From Wenyingzhuangia gilva (lineage in GTDB: Bacteria > Bacteroidota > Bacteroidia > Flavobacteriales > Flavobacteriaceae), in assembly GCF_030519655.1 (NCBI RefSeq), contig NZ_JAUMIT010000001.1:682001-746000 (forward strand): DNA of 64,000 bases. Reading direction: 5' to 3'. Under the pieces are notes generated by a model that did not search any database, was not told the DNA's origin, and saw only the letters and a list, made by a program, of their open reading frames with translations. This document shows, piece after piece, positions 52,722-61,321 of the stretch (its first letter is position 1; every line of letters starts with the position of its first letter). The position numbers and the translations under genes were made by a program.

Positions 52722-53894
52722 TTAATGATGGTCGTGTTCCTCAACTGCCATACCAATAAACAATGAAGATAACATTGTAAAGATGTATGCTTGTAAAAAC
52801 GCAACTAATAATTCAATAACGTTGATAAACAAAGTTAAAAACAACGATACTCCTATGCTCCCTCCGGTACCTAACGTTTCTTTACCAATATAGATAACTG
52901 CTAAAATCCCCATTACAACTGTATGACCAGCAGTAATGTTAGCAAATAAACGAATTAATAATGAGAAAGGCTTTGTAAACATTCCTAACACCTCAATTGG
53001 AGCTAATACAATTTTCATTGGAACTGGTACTCCTGGCATCCAAAAAATGTGTTTCCAATAATCTTTGTTACCACTAAACTGAACAATTATAAATGTAAAT
53101 AATGCTAAACAAATGGTTACAGCAATGTTTCCAGTTACGTTAATTCCTAATGGCGTTAATCCTAATAAGTTTGTAATCCAAATAAAGAAAAATACAGTTA
53201 ATAAGAATCCCATAAATTTACGGTATTTCTTTTCTCCAATATTAGGTCTTGCAATTTCGTCTCTAACAAAAATCACTAATGGCTCTAAAACTCTTGCAAA
53301 TCCTGTTGGAATTGGTCCGTTCTTATATCCTTTAGCCAATGATCTAAACAATAAAAGCATTAAAATAGAAATTGCTAAAATTGAAAATACATTTTTAGTA
53401 ATAGATAAATCTAAAGGTTTTGCATTGGTTGGATGATGATGTTCGTCATACTCAATAGTTCCTTCAGCATCTGTTTTGTATATTTTTCCGTGATATAATC
53501 TGTAGTGAGCATCTCCTTTTGTAACTACCTTATCTCCATGATGGAATTCTGAAGACATAAATACTTTTAAACCATTATCTACTAAAATAATTGGCAAAGG
53601 AAAACCATAGTGGTGACCTGCTGCTTCATCTGAAAAAAACACAAAATCATGAGAATCTCCTAAGTGATGTTGAATATAATCAGCAACTTCATCTTTAGTA
53701 TTTACCCCATCATTGTACCCTTCTTCTTCAGAATGTGGAAGTGCTTTATGAGCATTTTCATTATTCTCGTGATGTGTTGCTTCTTCGTGATAAGCACCTG
53801 ATTGATGCTGATCATCGTTTGCATTCATTGTAAACGACGGTACTAATGCTAGCATTAAGACCACCAAAACTTTTAGGTTCAATTTTCCTATCAT
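52722..53894 (-). CDS. atpB: ATP synthase a subunit with His-rich N-terminal extension
   Basis: This is the proton-channel subunit. From the ATG at 53894 it has 390 residues: a signal-like hydrophobic segment (8-24), a His- and acid-rich exported region (about 25-165) and then the usual transmembrane core with the essential Arg in KPFSLLIRLFANITAGH. The core starts near 167. A TAnnTTTG box overlaps the longer frame that reaches 53969, which rules out that start. The extension is much longer than in E. coli AtpB. Confidence 0.95.
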   Translation of the reverse strand: MIGKLNLKVLVVLMLALVPSFTMNANDDQHQSGAYHEEATHHENNENAHKALPHSEEEGYNDGVNTKDEVADYIQHHLGDSHDFVFFSDEAAGHHYGFPLPIILVDNGLKVFMSSEFHHGDKVVTKGDAHYRLYHGKIYKTDAEGTIEYDEHHHPTNAKPLDLSITKNVFSILAISILMLLLFRSLAKGYKNGPIPTGFARVLEPLVIFVRDEIARPNIGEKKYRKFMGFLLTVFFFIWITNLLGLTPLGINVTGNIAVTICLALFTFIIVQFSGNKDYWKHIFWMPGVPVPMKIVLAPIEVLGMFTKPFSLLIRLFANITAGHTVVMGILAVIYIGKETLGTGGSIGVSLFLTLFINVIELLVAFLQAYIFTMLSSLFIGMAVEEHDHH

Positions 53895-53929
53895 TCTCTC
53901 GTGAATATTGATTGTTTTCAAAATTTGTG

Positions 53930-53937
53930 CAAATGTA
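53930..53937 (-). promoter_or_regulatory. atpB promoter, -7 box
   Basis: The minus-strand octamer TACATTTG matches TAnnTTTG, 35 nt upstream of the atpB ATG. It gives the structural atp genes their own start of transcription. Confidence 0.6.
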
Positions 53938-53996
53938 AACAATAATTTAAAAAAACTATTAGTTTTCAACTGCGAATTATGTAAAATTCAAAAACT

Positions 53997-54410
53997 TTAT
54001 GATTTCTTTAACTCTTTAGCTAAATCACTAATTTTTAACAACTTTACTATAAAAATTTGTTCCATCACTAAATTCAACCCAAAAGGGATGAACAGGGCTA
54101 AGGCATCAATCTTCGCTACATTCCCCATATCGTTGGTAGGATTTAGTAAAACAAATATCAAAATCATTTTAACAACACTTAATCCTAAAAACACAAATCC
54201 TATTTGATCTTCGTATTTTTTCTTTAAAAATAAGATAGCAACACACACACTTAAGGAGGCTATTGCATTTGTCAAATAAGAAAATTTTATATCTACTACT
54301 GGTGCTAATTCCGCCTGAATTGAAGTATTTATAAACTGATGATGCACTATAAACGCTACAATATTTAACACTACCAAAACGATAATGTTTTTAATATTAG
54401 TTTTAACCAT
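53997..54410 (-). CDS. DUF6168-like membrane protein of the atp locus
   Basis: This 137-residue protein has four hydrophobic segments (about 8-25, 45-63, 72-92 and 103-125). It resembles DUF6168, found between atpZ and atpB in this lineage, and occupies the place of atpI. AtpI-like proteins assist assembly of the c ring; that role here is inferred from position only. Confidence 0.7.
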   Translation of the reverse strand: MVKTNIKNIIVLVVLNIVAFIVHHQFINTSIQAELAPVVDIKFSYLTNAIASLSVCVAILFLKKKYEDQIGFVFLGLSVVKMILIFVLLNPTNDMGNVAKIDALALFIPFGLNLVMEQIFIVKLLKISDLAKELKKS

Positions 54411-54417
54411 TAAAAAT

Positions 54418-54645
54418 CTATTCTTTATTAAGTTTGTTTAGTTGTCTCATAAGCACCAGCACAAAAATAATTAGTGCAACTACTATAAACAATAATGTAA
54501 ACCAAGGTTTTTCTAAAGAAAACTTTGCATCTAAATGATGTCCAATTAAAGATGCCAAATACATCATAACTCCTAACTGAACTCCAATTCCAGAAAATCT
54601 AAGAAATTTCCGAAATGTTTTGTTTTGTTTCTTTTGTGGTTTCAA
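54418..54645 (-). CDS. AtpZ/AtpI-family membrane protein
   Basis: This 75-residue protein has two transmembrane helices (about 19-36 and 46-66) and the GIGVQLGVMMYLASLIGHHLD motif typical of AtpZ/AtpI proteins. The family helps c-ring assembly and may transport Mg or Ca. No ATG is available near the conserved start; the TTG at 54645 overlaps the bactofilin gene by 47 bp, an unusually long overlap that implies coupled translation. Confidence 0.8.
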   Translation of the reverse strand: MKPQKKQNKTFRKFLRFSGIGVQLGVMMYLASLIGHHLDAKFSLEKPWFTLLFIVVALIIFVLVLMRQLNKLNKE

Positions 54646-55036
54646 CTGCTTTAGTATTTAATTCTTTAATAGAGCTTAGCATTTTACAATTTGCATTAAA
54701 AATAGCTCCTGGCTCAACAGTTAAACTCTCCATATAAACTTCACCTGATACCTTGGCACTTGGCTTTAAACACAATGAGTTTTTTACTTCTAAATGCCCA
54801 TCAAAAAAACCTTCTATATCGGCATTTACACATTTAACTTTCCCAAAAACTCTTCCATCGGGTCCAATAATCACTTTCCCTGTTGTTGTTAAATGTCCTT
54901 CAACAGTACCATCAATTCTAAAATCTCCTTGAGAAACTATCTCTCCTTTAAAAGTAGATTTTTTAGAAATTCTATTTCTCTCCATTGCCAAATCATCTTG
55001 TTGTCCTGATGTTTTCTTTTTATCTGAATTAAACAT
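54599..55036 (-). CDS. Bactofilin
   Basis: The 145-residue cytoskeletal protein has the bactofilin (DUF583) beta-helix core (about 25-118), including STFKGEIVSQGDFRIDGTVEG and TTTGKVIIGPDGRV, with polar disordered ends. Bactofilins polymerise without nucleotides and position envelope enzymes. It is the first gene of the unit leading into the atp operon. Confidence 0.93.
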   Translation of the reverse strand: MFNSDKKKTSGQQDDLAMERNRISKKSTFKGEIVSQGDFRIDGTVEGHLTTTGKVIIGPDGRVFGKVKCVNADIEGFFDGHLEVKNSLCLKPSAKVSGEVYMESLTVEPGAIFNANCKMLSSIKELNTKAVETTKETKQNISEIS

Positions 55037-55064
55037 AGACTGTTGTATTTAAATAGTTATTTCT

Positions 55065-55072
55065 CAAAGTTA
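55065..55072 (-). promoter_or_regulatory. Bactofilin promoter, -7 box
   Basis: The minus-strand octamer TAACTTTG matches TAnnTTTG, 28 nt upstream of the bactofilin ATG. It overlaps the stop codon of the SprE-like gene. Confidence 0.45.
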
Positions 55073-57220
55073 CTTATTATTTAAGAACTCCAATGCTTTT
55101 TTTGCTTCGTCTGTATTAGGATACCTTAATTTTATTTCTTCTAACAACTTTTTAAAAGCTTCTTTGCCTTCTATTTTAGCCACAATATATGCATGTAGTA
55201 ACGCATATTTTGGAGCTAAATCTGTATCAGCATATTTAATTTTAGCAAGATTAACTTCTTCTAAAGCCGCCTCAAATGAATTCAACAAATACAGCTCATA
55301 TATAGTTTCATAACATTTTATGTATTCATTTTCTTCTTCATCAACAGCTAACTCCTCAACGTTATTCGCTAATTTTGTAAATGATGATTTAGGAAACTCT
55401 TCTTGTAATTTTTGTTTGTAATAGTCAGAATTTTGTTCTTCTCCTGTTTCTTTATAAATTTTATACAACCTATAATATGCTCCCATTTTTAAATCATCAG
55501 AAGAATTAAATGCAATAAGTTGTTTTAATTTCTCAACAGCTAAATCCTTTTCTTTTAACTGATTGTAATAGGCATTTCCTAACTCGTAATAATTTAAGTT
55601 TCTGCTTTTTGTAATACTATCTAAAAACTTAGGATCTCTATTTATTTGAGAAGTATAATAAGTAACATCATATTTGGTTGTGCTATTCGTCTGTAAACTG
55701 TCTTTTCCTTTTTCCTCTGTTTTAGCACTTCCAATAGAAGTAAACAATGAAGAAGCAAACCAATTACCATCTTTTCTAGAAGGTTTCCATATTTTTTGAA
55801 ATTCTTCTCTCCCTTCAGTTCTCAATTTGCTGTTGTAAAAATACCAACTATTTGCCCCAGCTTTATTTGTGGCTCTGTTTTGAGCCGCTAATGCTTTTAA
55901 CTCTTTAATTCTTTGATTTTTTTCAGCCTGTTTTATTCCATCAATATACGCTTGAAAGAAAGTATTCAATTCACTTTCACTAAGACTTGCTACTTTTAAC
56001 AAACTATCATTCTTATTTGCTGCTTCAATAGTAGTTACTATTTTTTCTAAACTATTAGATTTTCTTTTGATGCGAATCACTCTAAGTGATTTTTCATTTT
56101 TAGAAACATCAATCAAACTATCGTAGTAAGATTTTGCAAATTTATAATTCTTTTCACCATAAGAAATATCCCCCAACTGCTCATAAGCAATCATTTCCTG
56201 ATGTATGTCTTGTTCTGATTTTTGTATGGATTGCACATAATAACTTTTGGCAAGTTGAATAGAATCTGCCTTTTCATAAATCAAACCTTTTTGAAAAAGT
56301 AATTTATTTACATAAGGTCTGTTTTTTCTCACAAAAATTAAATGATCAACTTCTTCTAAAAATTCCTGAGTACTATAATCTTCAATATGATTATTGATCT
56401 TTTCTAATTTTGACTGTAGTTTATATTTATACAATCCATTTTTAGTGTTAATAACCTTTTCAAAAGCTTCGTCAGAAGACTCAATATCACCTTTATTTCT
56501 ATACAATTGACCTAGAACAAAAGCTGCTCTTGAAGCCATTACTCCCTTATCTACAGCATCTAAAGAAGCTTCTAAATGCGCTATTCTCTGATCTATACTA
56601 TCTGGAGTTTGCTCGTAAGCCATGACAACTCCCAACTCCGCTTGCTGTCTCACTTCATTGGTTAATCTTGATGATGTTAACAATCTAAGTAAGGCTTTTT
56701 TACCAAAATTCACATTTCCTGAATGAATATTACTTTTGGCTCTCCAAACTACGGTTTCGTATATCAAGCTAGCGCTTGGATAGTTTTTAATAATATATTC
56801 GAACGACTCTAAAGCAGGTGTGAATCTTTTGGTATAGTATCTAGATTTACCTAACAGTAAATACGCTTCATCAATTTGTGGGTTTTTTTCTTCTCCATCA
56901 ATTAGCATGGAGTGCTTTTGGATAGATTTTACTGCTTTTTCCTCAGCTTCTTCAAAGTCAGATTGTCCAATGGGCTTTACATCATCATCTACTCTTTCTT
57001 CTGCATAAAAGCTAAAAGGCTCAATAGGCAATACGTTTGTAAAATCATCACTATAAGTACTTTCTACTTTTTCTAATCCTTTTTCAAAAGCATTCTTACC
57101 ATTATACAAAACATTGTACTTGGTTACCAAGGCATGGAATTTTCTATTTAAGAACTTATCCTTACGTGTACTACACGAAATTAAAAATAGTGTTGATATG
57201 AATAAAATGAAGTATTTCAC
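55070..57220 (-). CDS. SprE/PorW-like TPR lipoprotein (gliding/T9SS)
   Basis: From the GTG at 57220 the protein has about 716 residues: a lipoprotein signal with lipobox LISC near Cys16, the opening TRKDKFLNRKFHALVTKYNVLYNG characteristic of SprE/PorW, and TPR-type repeats along the rest. SprE/PorW links the outer-membrane and ring components of the type IX secretion system and is needed for gliding in Flavobacterium johnsoniae. A promoter box over the alternative start at 57256 supports the GTG. It is somewhat shorter than the F. johnsoniae protein. Confidence 0.75.
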   Translation of the reverse strand: MKYFILFISTLFLISCSTRKDKFLNRKFHALVTKYNVLYNGKNAFEKGLEKVESTYSDDFTNVLPIEPFSFYAEERVDDDVKPIGQSDFEEAEEKAVKSIQKHSMLIDGEEKNPQIDEAYLLLGKSRYYTKRFTPALESFEYIIKNYPSASLIYETVVWRAKSNIHSGNVNFGKKALLRLLTSSRLTNEVRQQAELGVVMAYEQTPDSIDQRIAHLEASLDAVDKGVMASRAAFVLGQLYRNKGDIESSDEAFEKVINTKNGLYKYKLQSKLEKINNHIEDYSTQEFLEEVDHLIFVRKNRPYVNKLLFQKGLIYEKADSIQLAKSYYVQSIQKSEQDIHQEMIAYEQLGDISYGEKNYKFAKSYYDSLIDVSKNEKSLRVIRIKRKSNSLEKIVTTIEAANKNDSLLKVASLSESELNTFFQAYIDGIKQAEKNQRIKELKALAAQNRATNKAGANSWYFYNSKLRTEGREEFQKIWKPSRKDGNWFASSLFTSIGSAKTEEKGKDSLQTNSTTKYDVTYYTSQINRDPKFLDSITKSRNLNYYELGNAYYNQLKEKDLAVEKLKQLIAFNSSDDLKMGAYYRLYKIYKETGEEQNSDYYKQKLQEEFPKSSFTKLANNVEELAVDEEENEYIKCYETIYELYLLNSFEAALEEVNLAKIKYADTDLAPKYALLHAYIVAKIEGKEAFKKLLEEIKLRYPNTDEAKKALEFLNNK

Positions 57221-57255
57221 AAAAATAATTAGATAAATAGTTGCTCGTCTAAACA

Positions 57256-57263
57256 CAAATATA
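57256..57263 (-). promoter_or_regulatory. Promoter of the SprE-like gene, -7 box
   Basis: The minus-strand octamer TATATTTG matches TAnnTTTG, 35 nt upstream of the GTG at 57220. Confidence 0.55.
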
Positions 57264-57289
57264 ACGTTCTGTGTTTAATCGCATTGTGC

Positions 57290-58243
57290 TTAAGCTACAA
57301 ATCTATCTATTATTTTAGAAATAGGCTCTATTTTAGAAGTATACTGAATACTAGGGCCTGCCACCCAAACATTTTTATAGGTTACTTTTTGTGCTGAATT
57401 CACCACATCCTGTGTTCCTTTTATATACCTCAACAGCTTAATCCACTTTTTTAAAAAAGCGTATTTGTGTAGTTTTTTTTCTAGCCAAGTTTCATCTAAA
57501 CCTACTTTTTTTACATAAGGAGTATTGATAACCGTACAGGGAGTACCTGATATTTTTTTAGTCATTACAATGTCATCAGCTCCATAATCTACACAAGCTT
57601 GTTTGTATTCTTTTGACACCAATGATTCTTCTGAAGCAATAAAAGGACTACCGATTGAAGCTCCTGCAGCTCCATAAGACAATACCATATCTAAGTCTTC
57701 TTTGGTTCCAATTCCTCCTGCTGAAATCACTGGTAAATTTGTATTTTCTACCAATTCTTTAATCAAAACATCTGGAGGATATGTCCCTCTATGACCACCC
57801 GCTCTATTGTTGACTGCAATTAATGCATCACAACCTAATTTTTCTGCTTTTTGGGCGTGATCTAAATTCACTACATCACAAAAAACTTTGATACCCGCTC
57901 TACGAGCTTTTACAATCACTTCTCTAGGACTTCCTAAAGAAGTAATAATAAAGTCTACTCCTTCTTCGCAACAAGCTTTTAGTTGTTCTCTATATTTTAA
58001 GTTTGATGGATTGACAATAATATTAATTCCAAACGCTCCATTTGGGGGTTTTGCAGCTTTCATTTCTTTAATTGCTGCTTTTAGTTCAGATATTTTTCTA
58101 TAATTTAATGCTGGAATACAACCTGCTCCTCCTCTTTTCATGGCTGCAACAACCATGGCTGTGTTTGAAACTAAAAACATAGGAGCTACCAAAAACGGTA
58201 AATCTATTCCTAGTAACTCTTGTAGTTTTTTAGATTGTGGCAT
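57290..58243 (-). CDS. Nitronate monooxygenase-like FMN enzyme
   Basis: The 317-residue TIM-barrel protein has the family motifs: PFLVAPMFLVSN near the N terminus, VNNRAGGHRGT with the candidate catalytic His near 150, SAGGIGTKEDL near 174, and GAAGASIGSPF near 191. The family oxidises alkyl nitronates, or acts as a 2-nitropropane-dioxygenase-like enzyme or enoyl reductase; the substrate is unresolved. It is cytosolic and stands alone. Confidence 0.85.
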   Translation of the reverse strand: MPQSKKLQELLGIDLPFLVAPMFLVSNTAMVVAAMKRGGAGCIPALNYRKISELKAAIKEMKAAKPPNGAFGINIIVNPSNLKYREQLKACCEEGVDFIITSLGSPREVIVKARRAGIKVFCDVVNLDHAQKAEKLGCDALIAVNNRAGGHRGTYPPDVLIKELVENTNLPVISAGGIGTKEDLDMVLSYGAAGASIGSPFIASEESLVSKEYKQACVDYGADDIVMTKKISGTPCTVINTPYVKKVGLDETWLEKKLHKYAFLKKWIKLLRYIKGTQDVVNSAQKVTYKNVWVAGPSIQYTSKIEPISKIIDRFVA

Positions 58244-58293
58244 AAAAAGGTTTTTATTAGCTTAAATATATACTTTTAAATCACTATTAAAGT

Positions 58294-59376
58294 TTAATAT
58301 AAATTTATTTTATCTGTTAAAAAACGTCTTGCAGGAAAATCTACAAACCTAAACACTAGATAAGATAAACCTATTAATAATATAACAGAAACAGGAATAA
58401 CTAACCATAATTGCTCATAACTTGGTTTTTCTACAATTACATACGTTAAAAACACCCAAACAAATGGATAATGTGTCATGTATAACGGATAAGAAATATT
58501 TCCTGAAAATTTATTTATTTTTTCATATCTACCATCTAAAGTTGCTCCAGCACCTAAAGCGACTAACAAAGGAAAATAAAAAATTATTACTATAGGTTCT
58601 ATGAACCAATTCCAAGCATCATTATAAGGAATTAAAAACGCAATCATTAACAAAACACTCATGCTTATTAAACCTAAATTATTTTTAATAATCCAATGAG
58701 AACGATACACCAGCATCCCCATTAAAAAAGAAAAGGAAATACGAGCAAAGCCATCAAAGAAATTTGAACCACCCCATCCTCCAGCTAAATTACCAGAAAC
58801 CCAGCCTGTATAACAAAGACCTATAGATGCTAACAAAACCAATAAAATCAACACCTTTTTAGTAACTTTAATAAATACTACAGCATATAATAAATTGGCT
58901 ATATATTCCCAAAATAAAGACCAACTTGGTGCGTTTAAGCTAAATAAATTAAAATATCTCTCTGGCATTACAGGATAAGGAATCATAAATATTGATGTTA
59001 TAAAAATTAACACAGTATCTTTAAACCCATATACCGATGGTAAATTACTAAAGGGATCTACCATAAATGTAAGCAATCCTAAAACAGAGCCTACAATAAC
59101 CAACGGCTGTAAACGAATTAGTCTTTTTTTTAAAAAAGTCATCAAGCTCATTTCTGCCATACGATTATCATAAGCGTATGAAACTACAAAACCCGACAAA
59201 CAAAAAAAGAAATCTACCGCTAAATAACCATGAGCAATAAAATTATTACTATAATCCGTAATAGCTATTTCCATAAAATGAAAAACTACTACTACTATGG
59301 CTGCCAAACCTCGTAATCCATCTAATATTTCAAAATGAGGTTTTGTATTTAAAATCTGGGGACTTATATTTCTCAA
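58294..59376 (-). CDS. Acyltransferase-3 (OafA/YrhL) family membrane protein
   Basis: The 360-residue protein has about ten hydrophobic segments. The N-terminal signature EILDGLRGLAAIVVVVFHF is present, with the conserved Asp-x-x-Arg-Gly and His, and FFCLSGFVVSY follows near 60. The family O-acylates surface sugars or lipids. The start is TTG. No glycan-synthesis genes adjoin it, so the acceptor is unknown. Confidence 0.88.
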   Translation of the reverse strand: MRNISPQILNTKPHFEILDGLRGLAAIVVVVFHFMEIAITDYSNNFIAHGYLAVDFFFCLSGFVVSYAYDNRMAEMSLMTFLKKRLIRLQPLVIVGSVLGLLTFMVDPFSNLPSVYGFKDTVLIFITSIFMIPYPVMPERYFNLFSLNAPSWSLFWEYIANLLYAVVFIKVTKKVLILLVLLASIGLCYTGWVSGNLAGGWGGSNFFDGFARISFSFLMGMLVYRSHWIIKNNLGLISMSVLLMIAFLIPYNDAWNWFIEPIVIIFYFPLLVALGAGATLDGRYEKINKFSGNISYPLYMTHYPFVWVFLTYVIVEKPSYEQLWLVIPVSVILLIGLSYLVFRFVDFPARRFLTDKINLY

Positions 59377-59429
59377 CTCTACTAGGGGGTATTTGTATTA
59401 ATTATGCTAAAGAATGTAAAACTCTATTC

Positions 59430-61259
59430 TTACTTTACCATTTTTACCCAAACATTGTTTTTTCTATCAATATCAGCTGTTTGGTTTTGTATGTCTATTT
59501 CAACTTTTTTTAAGGTCTTAGTTACAGGAAAAGTATATACTGGATTTGTCCAATTCCAATCCTTTAATAAGGTAGCATTTATTTTTTTTTCTCCTCTCAT
59601 TCTAGCCAAAGGAATATAAAATAATTCTTGGCTATCATCTTCATATGTTACTGTTACTTCAACAGGCATTTCCATGGTTCCTTTATTATGAAGATTTACC
59701 TGATTTGTAATAGATGGAAAGACTTCATAATCTATGGTTTTAGTGGTTTCTGTCCAATGATTCAAATACCAATCTAATTCCATGTTTGATGCTTTCTCTG
59801 CAATTCTAATAAAATCTTCAGGCTTAGGATGTTTAAAAACATATTCTTTATAGTAATTTTTTAACGTGTTTTTAAAAGCATCTTCTCCAATAATATATTT
59901 CAATTGGCACAAAAACAATGCCCCTTTATTATAAGTTGACACTCCATACCCATAACTATAATCAAACTCATCTCCATTAGTAGTTAAAGGCTGTTCTATT
60001 CCGTAACCTACCAAACTTGCATAAGATTTATAAACATTGTCGAACCCGTTTTCATCTTCAAAAATCTTATTTTCTATCAAGGTAGAAATATATGTAGTAA
60101 AACCTTCATCTTGCCAAGCGTGTTTGGTTTCGTTACTAGCTAATAAAAATTGAAACCAAGTATGTGCTAATTCGTGAGCAACCACTCCCACCAAACTTCT
60201 GTAATCTCTATCTCCAGTAATTAAAGTACACATGGCATATTCCATTCCTCCATCACCACCTTGAATAACACTGTATTGTTTGTATGGATATTCACCAACA
60301 TTTTCTTGATAAAAAGCAAACAATTGATCCATAATTCCTGGTAATTTTTCCCAAGACTCTTTTCTATCATCCGCTAAAGAATTTTTATACAAAAAGTGAA
60401 CCTCTGGCCCATTTGTAACTTTGTGTTTTAAATGTTTAAAATCTGGATCTGCAGCCCAAGAAAAATCATGAACATTAGGAGCTTTAAATTCCCATGTTAA
60501 TTTTCCATCTACTACTTTTTGATTTACTTTATCTCCTTTATTTTCATATCCATGACCAACTTCATCCACATTTTGCAAATATCCTGTACCTCCAACTGTA
60601 TAATTTTTATCAATGGTAATATTTACTTCGTAATCACCCCAATCTGCAAAAAATTCTGCTCCAATATATGGGTTTGCATGCCATCCTTCATCATCATAAG
60701 CAGCTAATTTAGGGTACCATTGAGTCATAGACAAAGCCACTCCTTCTGCATTATCTCTCCCAGATCTTCGAACTTGTAACGGAATTTGACCTTCAAACTC
60801 CATTGTTAATTCCGTCTTTTTACCAGACTTTAAAGGTTTAGCCAACTCTACTTCTAAAATAGTTCCTTCAACCACATACTTTAAAGGTTTTCCATCTTGT
60901 GTTAAAGACTTTACTTTAATATACCCTTGCTCTTCTGGAGCTAATAATGAAATTTTACTTTTATTTACTGGAGATTCTTTAGTTCCAGTATTGACAATTA
61001 ACCTTCCATTAGGATCTGGAATGTTTTGCACCCTCATATCCATAGCACTTCCTGGCTGAAAAGCATTGTTATACAAGTGATAATAAACCTTAGTAAGTGT
61101 TTCTGGCGAATTGTTTCGGTATTCAATTTCTTGTTTCCCTGTATATTGATGGGTTTTTACATCCATGTCAATATCCATTGTGTAATCTGTTTTTTGTTGC
61201 CAATATTGGGCATTAGCTGTTAGAGATATCAACCCTAAAATAACGAAGACCTTTTTCAT
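59430..61259 (-). CDS. Exported M1-family metallopeptidase
   Basis: The protein has about 609 residues with a signal peptide (1-18) and the gluzincin motif VVAHELAHTWFQ near 360, followed by the Glu ligand in WQDEGFTTY about 19 residues later. The exopeptidase motif reads GGMEYA instead of GAMEN. It is a zinc aminopeptidase-like enzyme acting outside the inner membrane. The start is the ATG at 61259; a TTG 9 bases upstream is less likely because the terminator of the upstream gene reaches it. Confidence 0.9.
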   Translation of the reverse strand: MKKVFVILGLISLTANAQYWQQKTDYTMDIDMDVKTHQYTGKQEIEYRNNSPETLTKVYYHLYNNAFQPGSAMDMRVQNIPDPNGRLIVNTGTKESPVNKSKISLLAPEEQGYIKVKSLTQDGKPLKYVVEGTILEVELAKPLKSGKKTELTMEFEGQIPLQVRRSGRDNAEGVALSMTQWYPKLAAYDDEGWHANPYIGAEFFADWGDYEVNITIDKNYTVGGTGYLQNVDEVGHGYENKGDKVNQKVVDGKLTWEFKAPNVHDFSWAADPDFKHLKHKVTNGPEVHFLYKNSLADDRKESWEKLPGIMDQLFAFYQENVGEYPYKQYSVIQGGDGGMEYAMCTLITGDRDYRSLVGVVAHELAHTWFQFLLASNETKHAWQDEGFTTYISTLIENKIFEDENGFDNVYKSYASLVGYGIEQPLTTNGDEFDYSYGYGVSTYNKGALFLCQLKYIIGEDAFKNTLKNYYKEYVFKHPKPEDFIRIAEKASNMELDWYLNHWTETTKTIDYEVFPSITNQVNLHNKGTMEMPVEVTVTYEDDSQELFYIPLARMRGEKKINATLLKDWNWTNPVYTFPVTKTLKKVEIDIQNQTADIDRKNNVWVKMVK

Positions 61260-61266
61260 ATTTCTC

Positions 61267-61303
61267 AAAAAAAAGCCAGTTTGTAATTTTTACAAACTGG
61301 CTA
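61267..61303 (-). terminator. Terminator of the subtilase/MBL operon
   Basis: A stem of about 13 bp (61274-61286 with 61290-61302) with a 3-base loop is followed on the minus strand by eight T. It lies 19 bp beyond the subtilase stop and immediately before the M1 peptidase start. Confidence 0.85.
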
Positions 61304-61321
61304 TGTTAATTATATTTTTAT

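Noticed and set aside
53895-53969. Upstream start for atpB
   Set aside because: A promoter box (53930-53937) lies inside the extension, and the signal-like segment follows the ATG at 53894.
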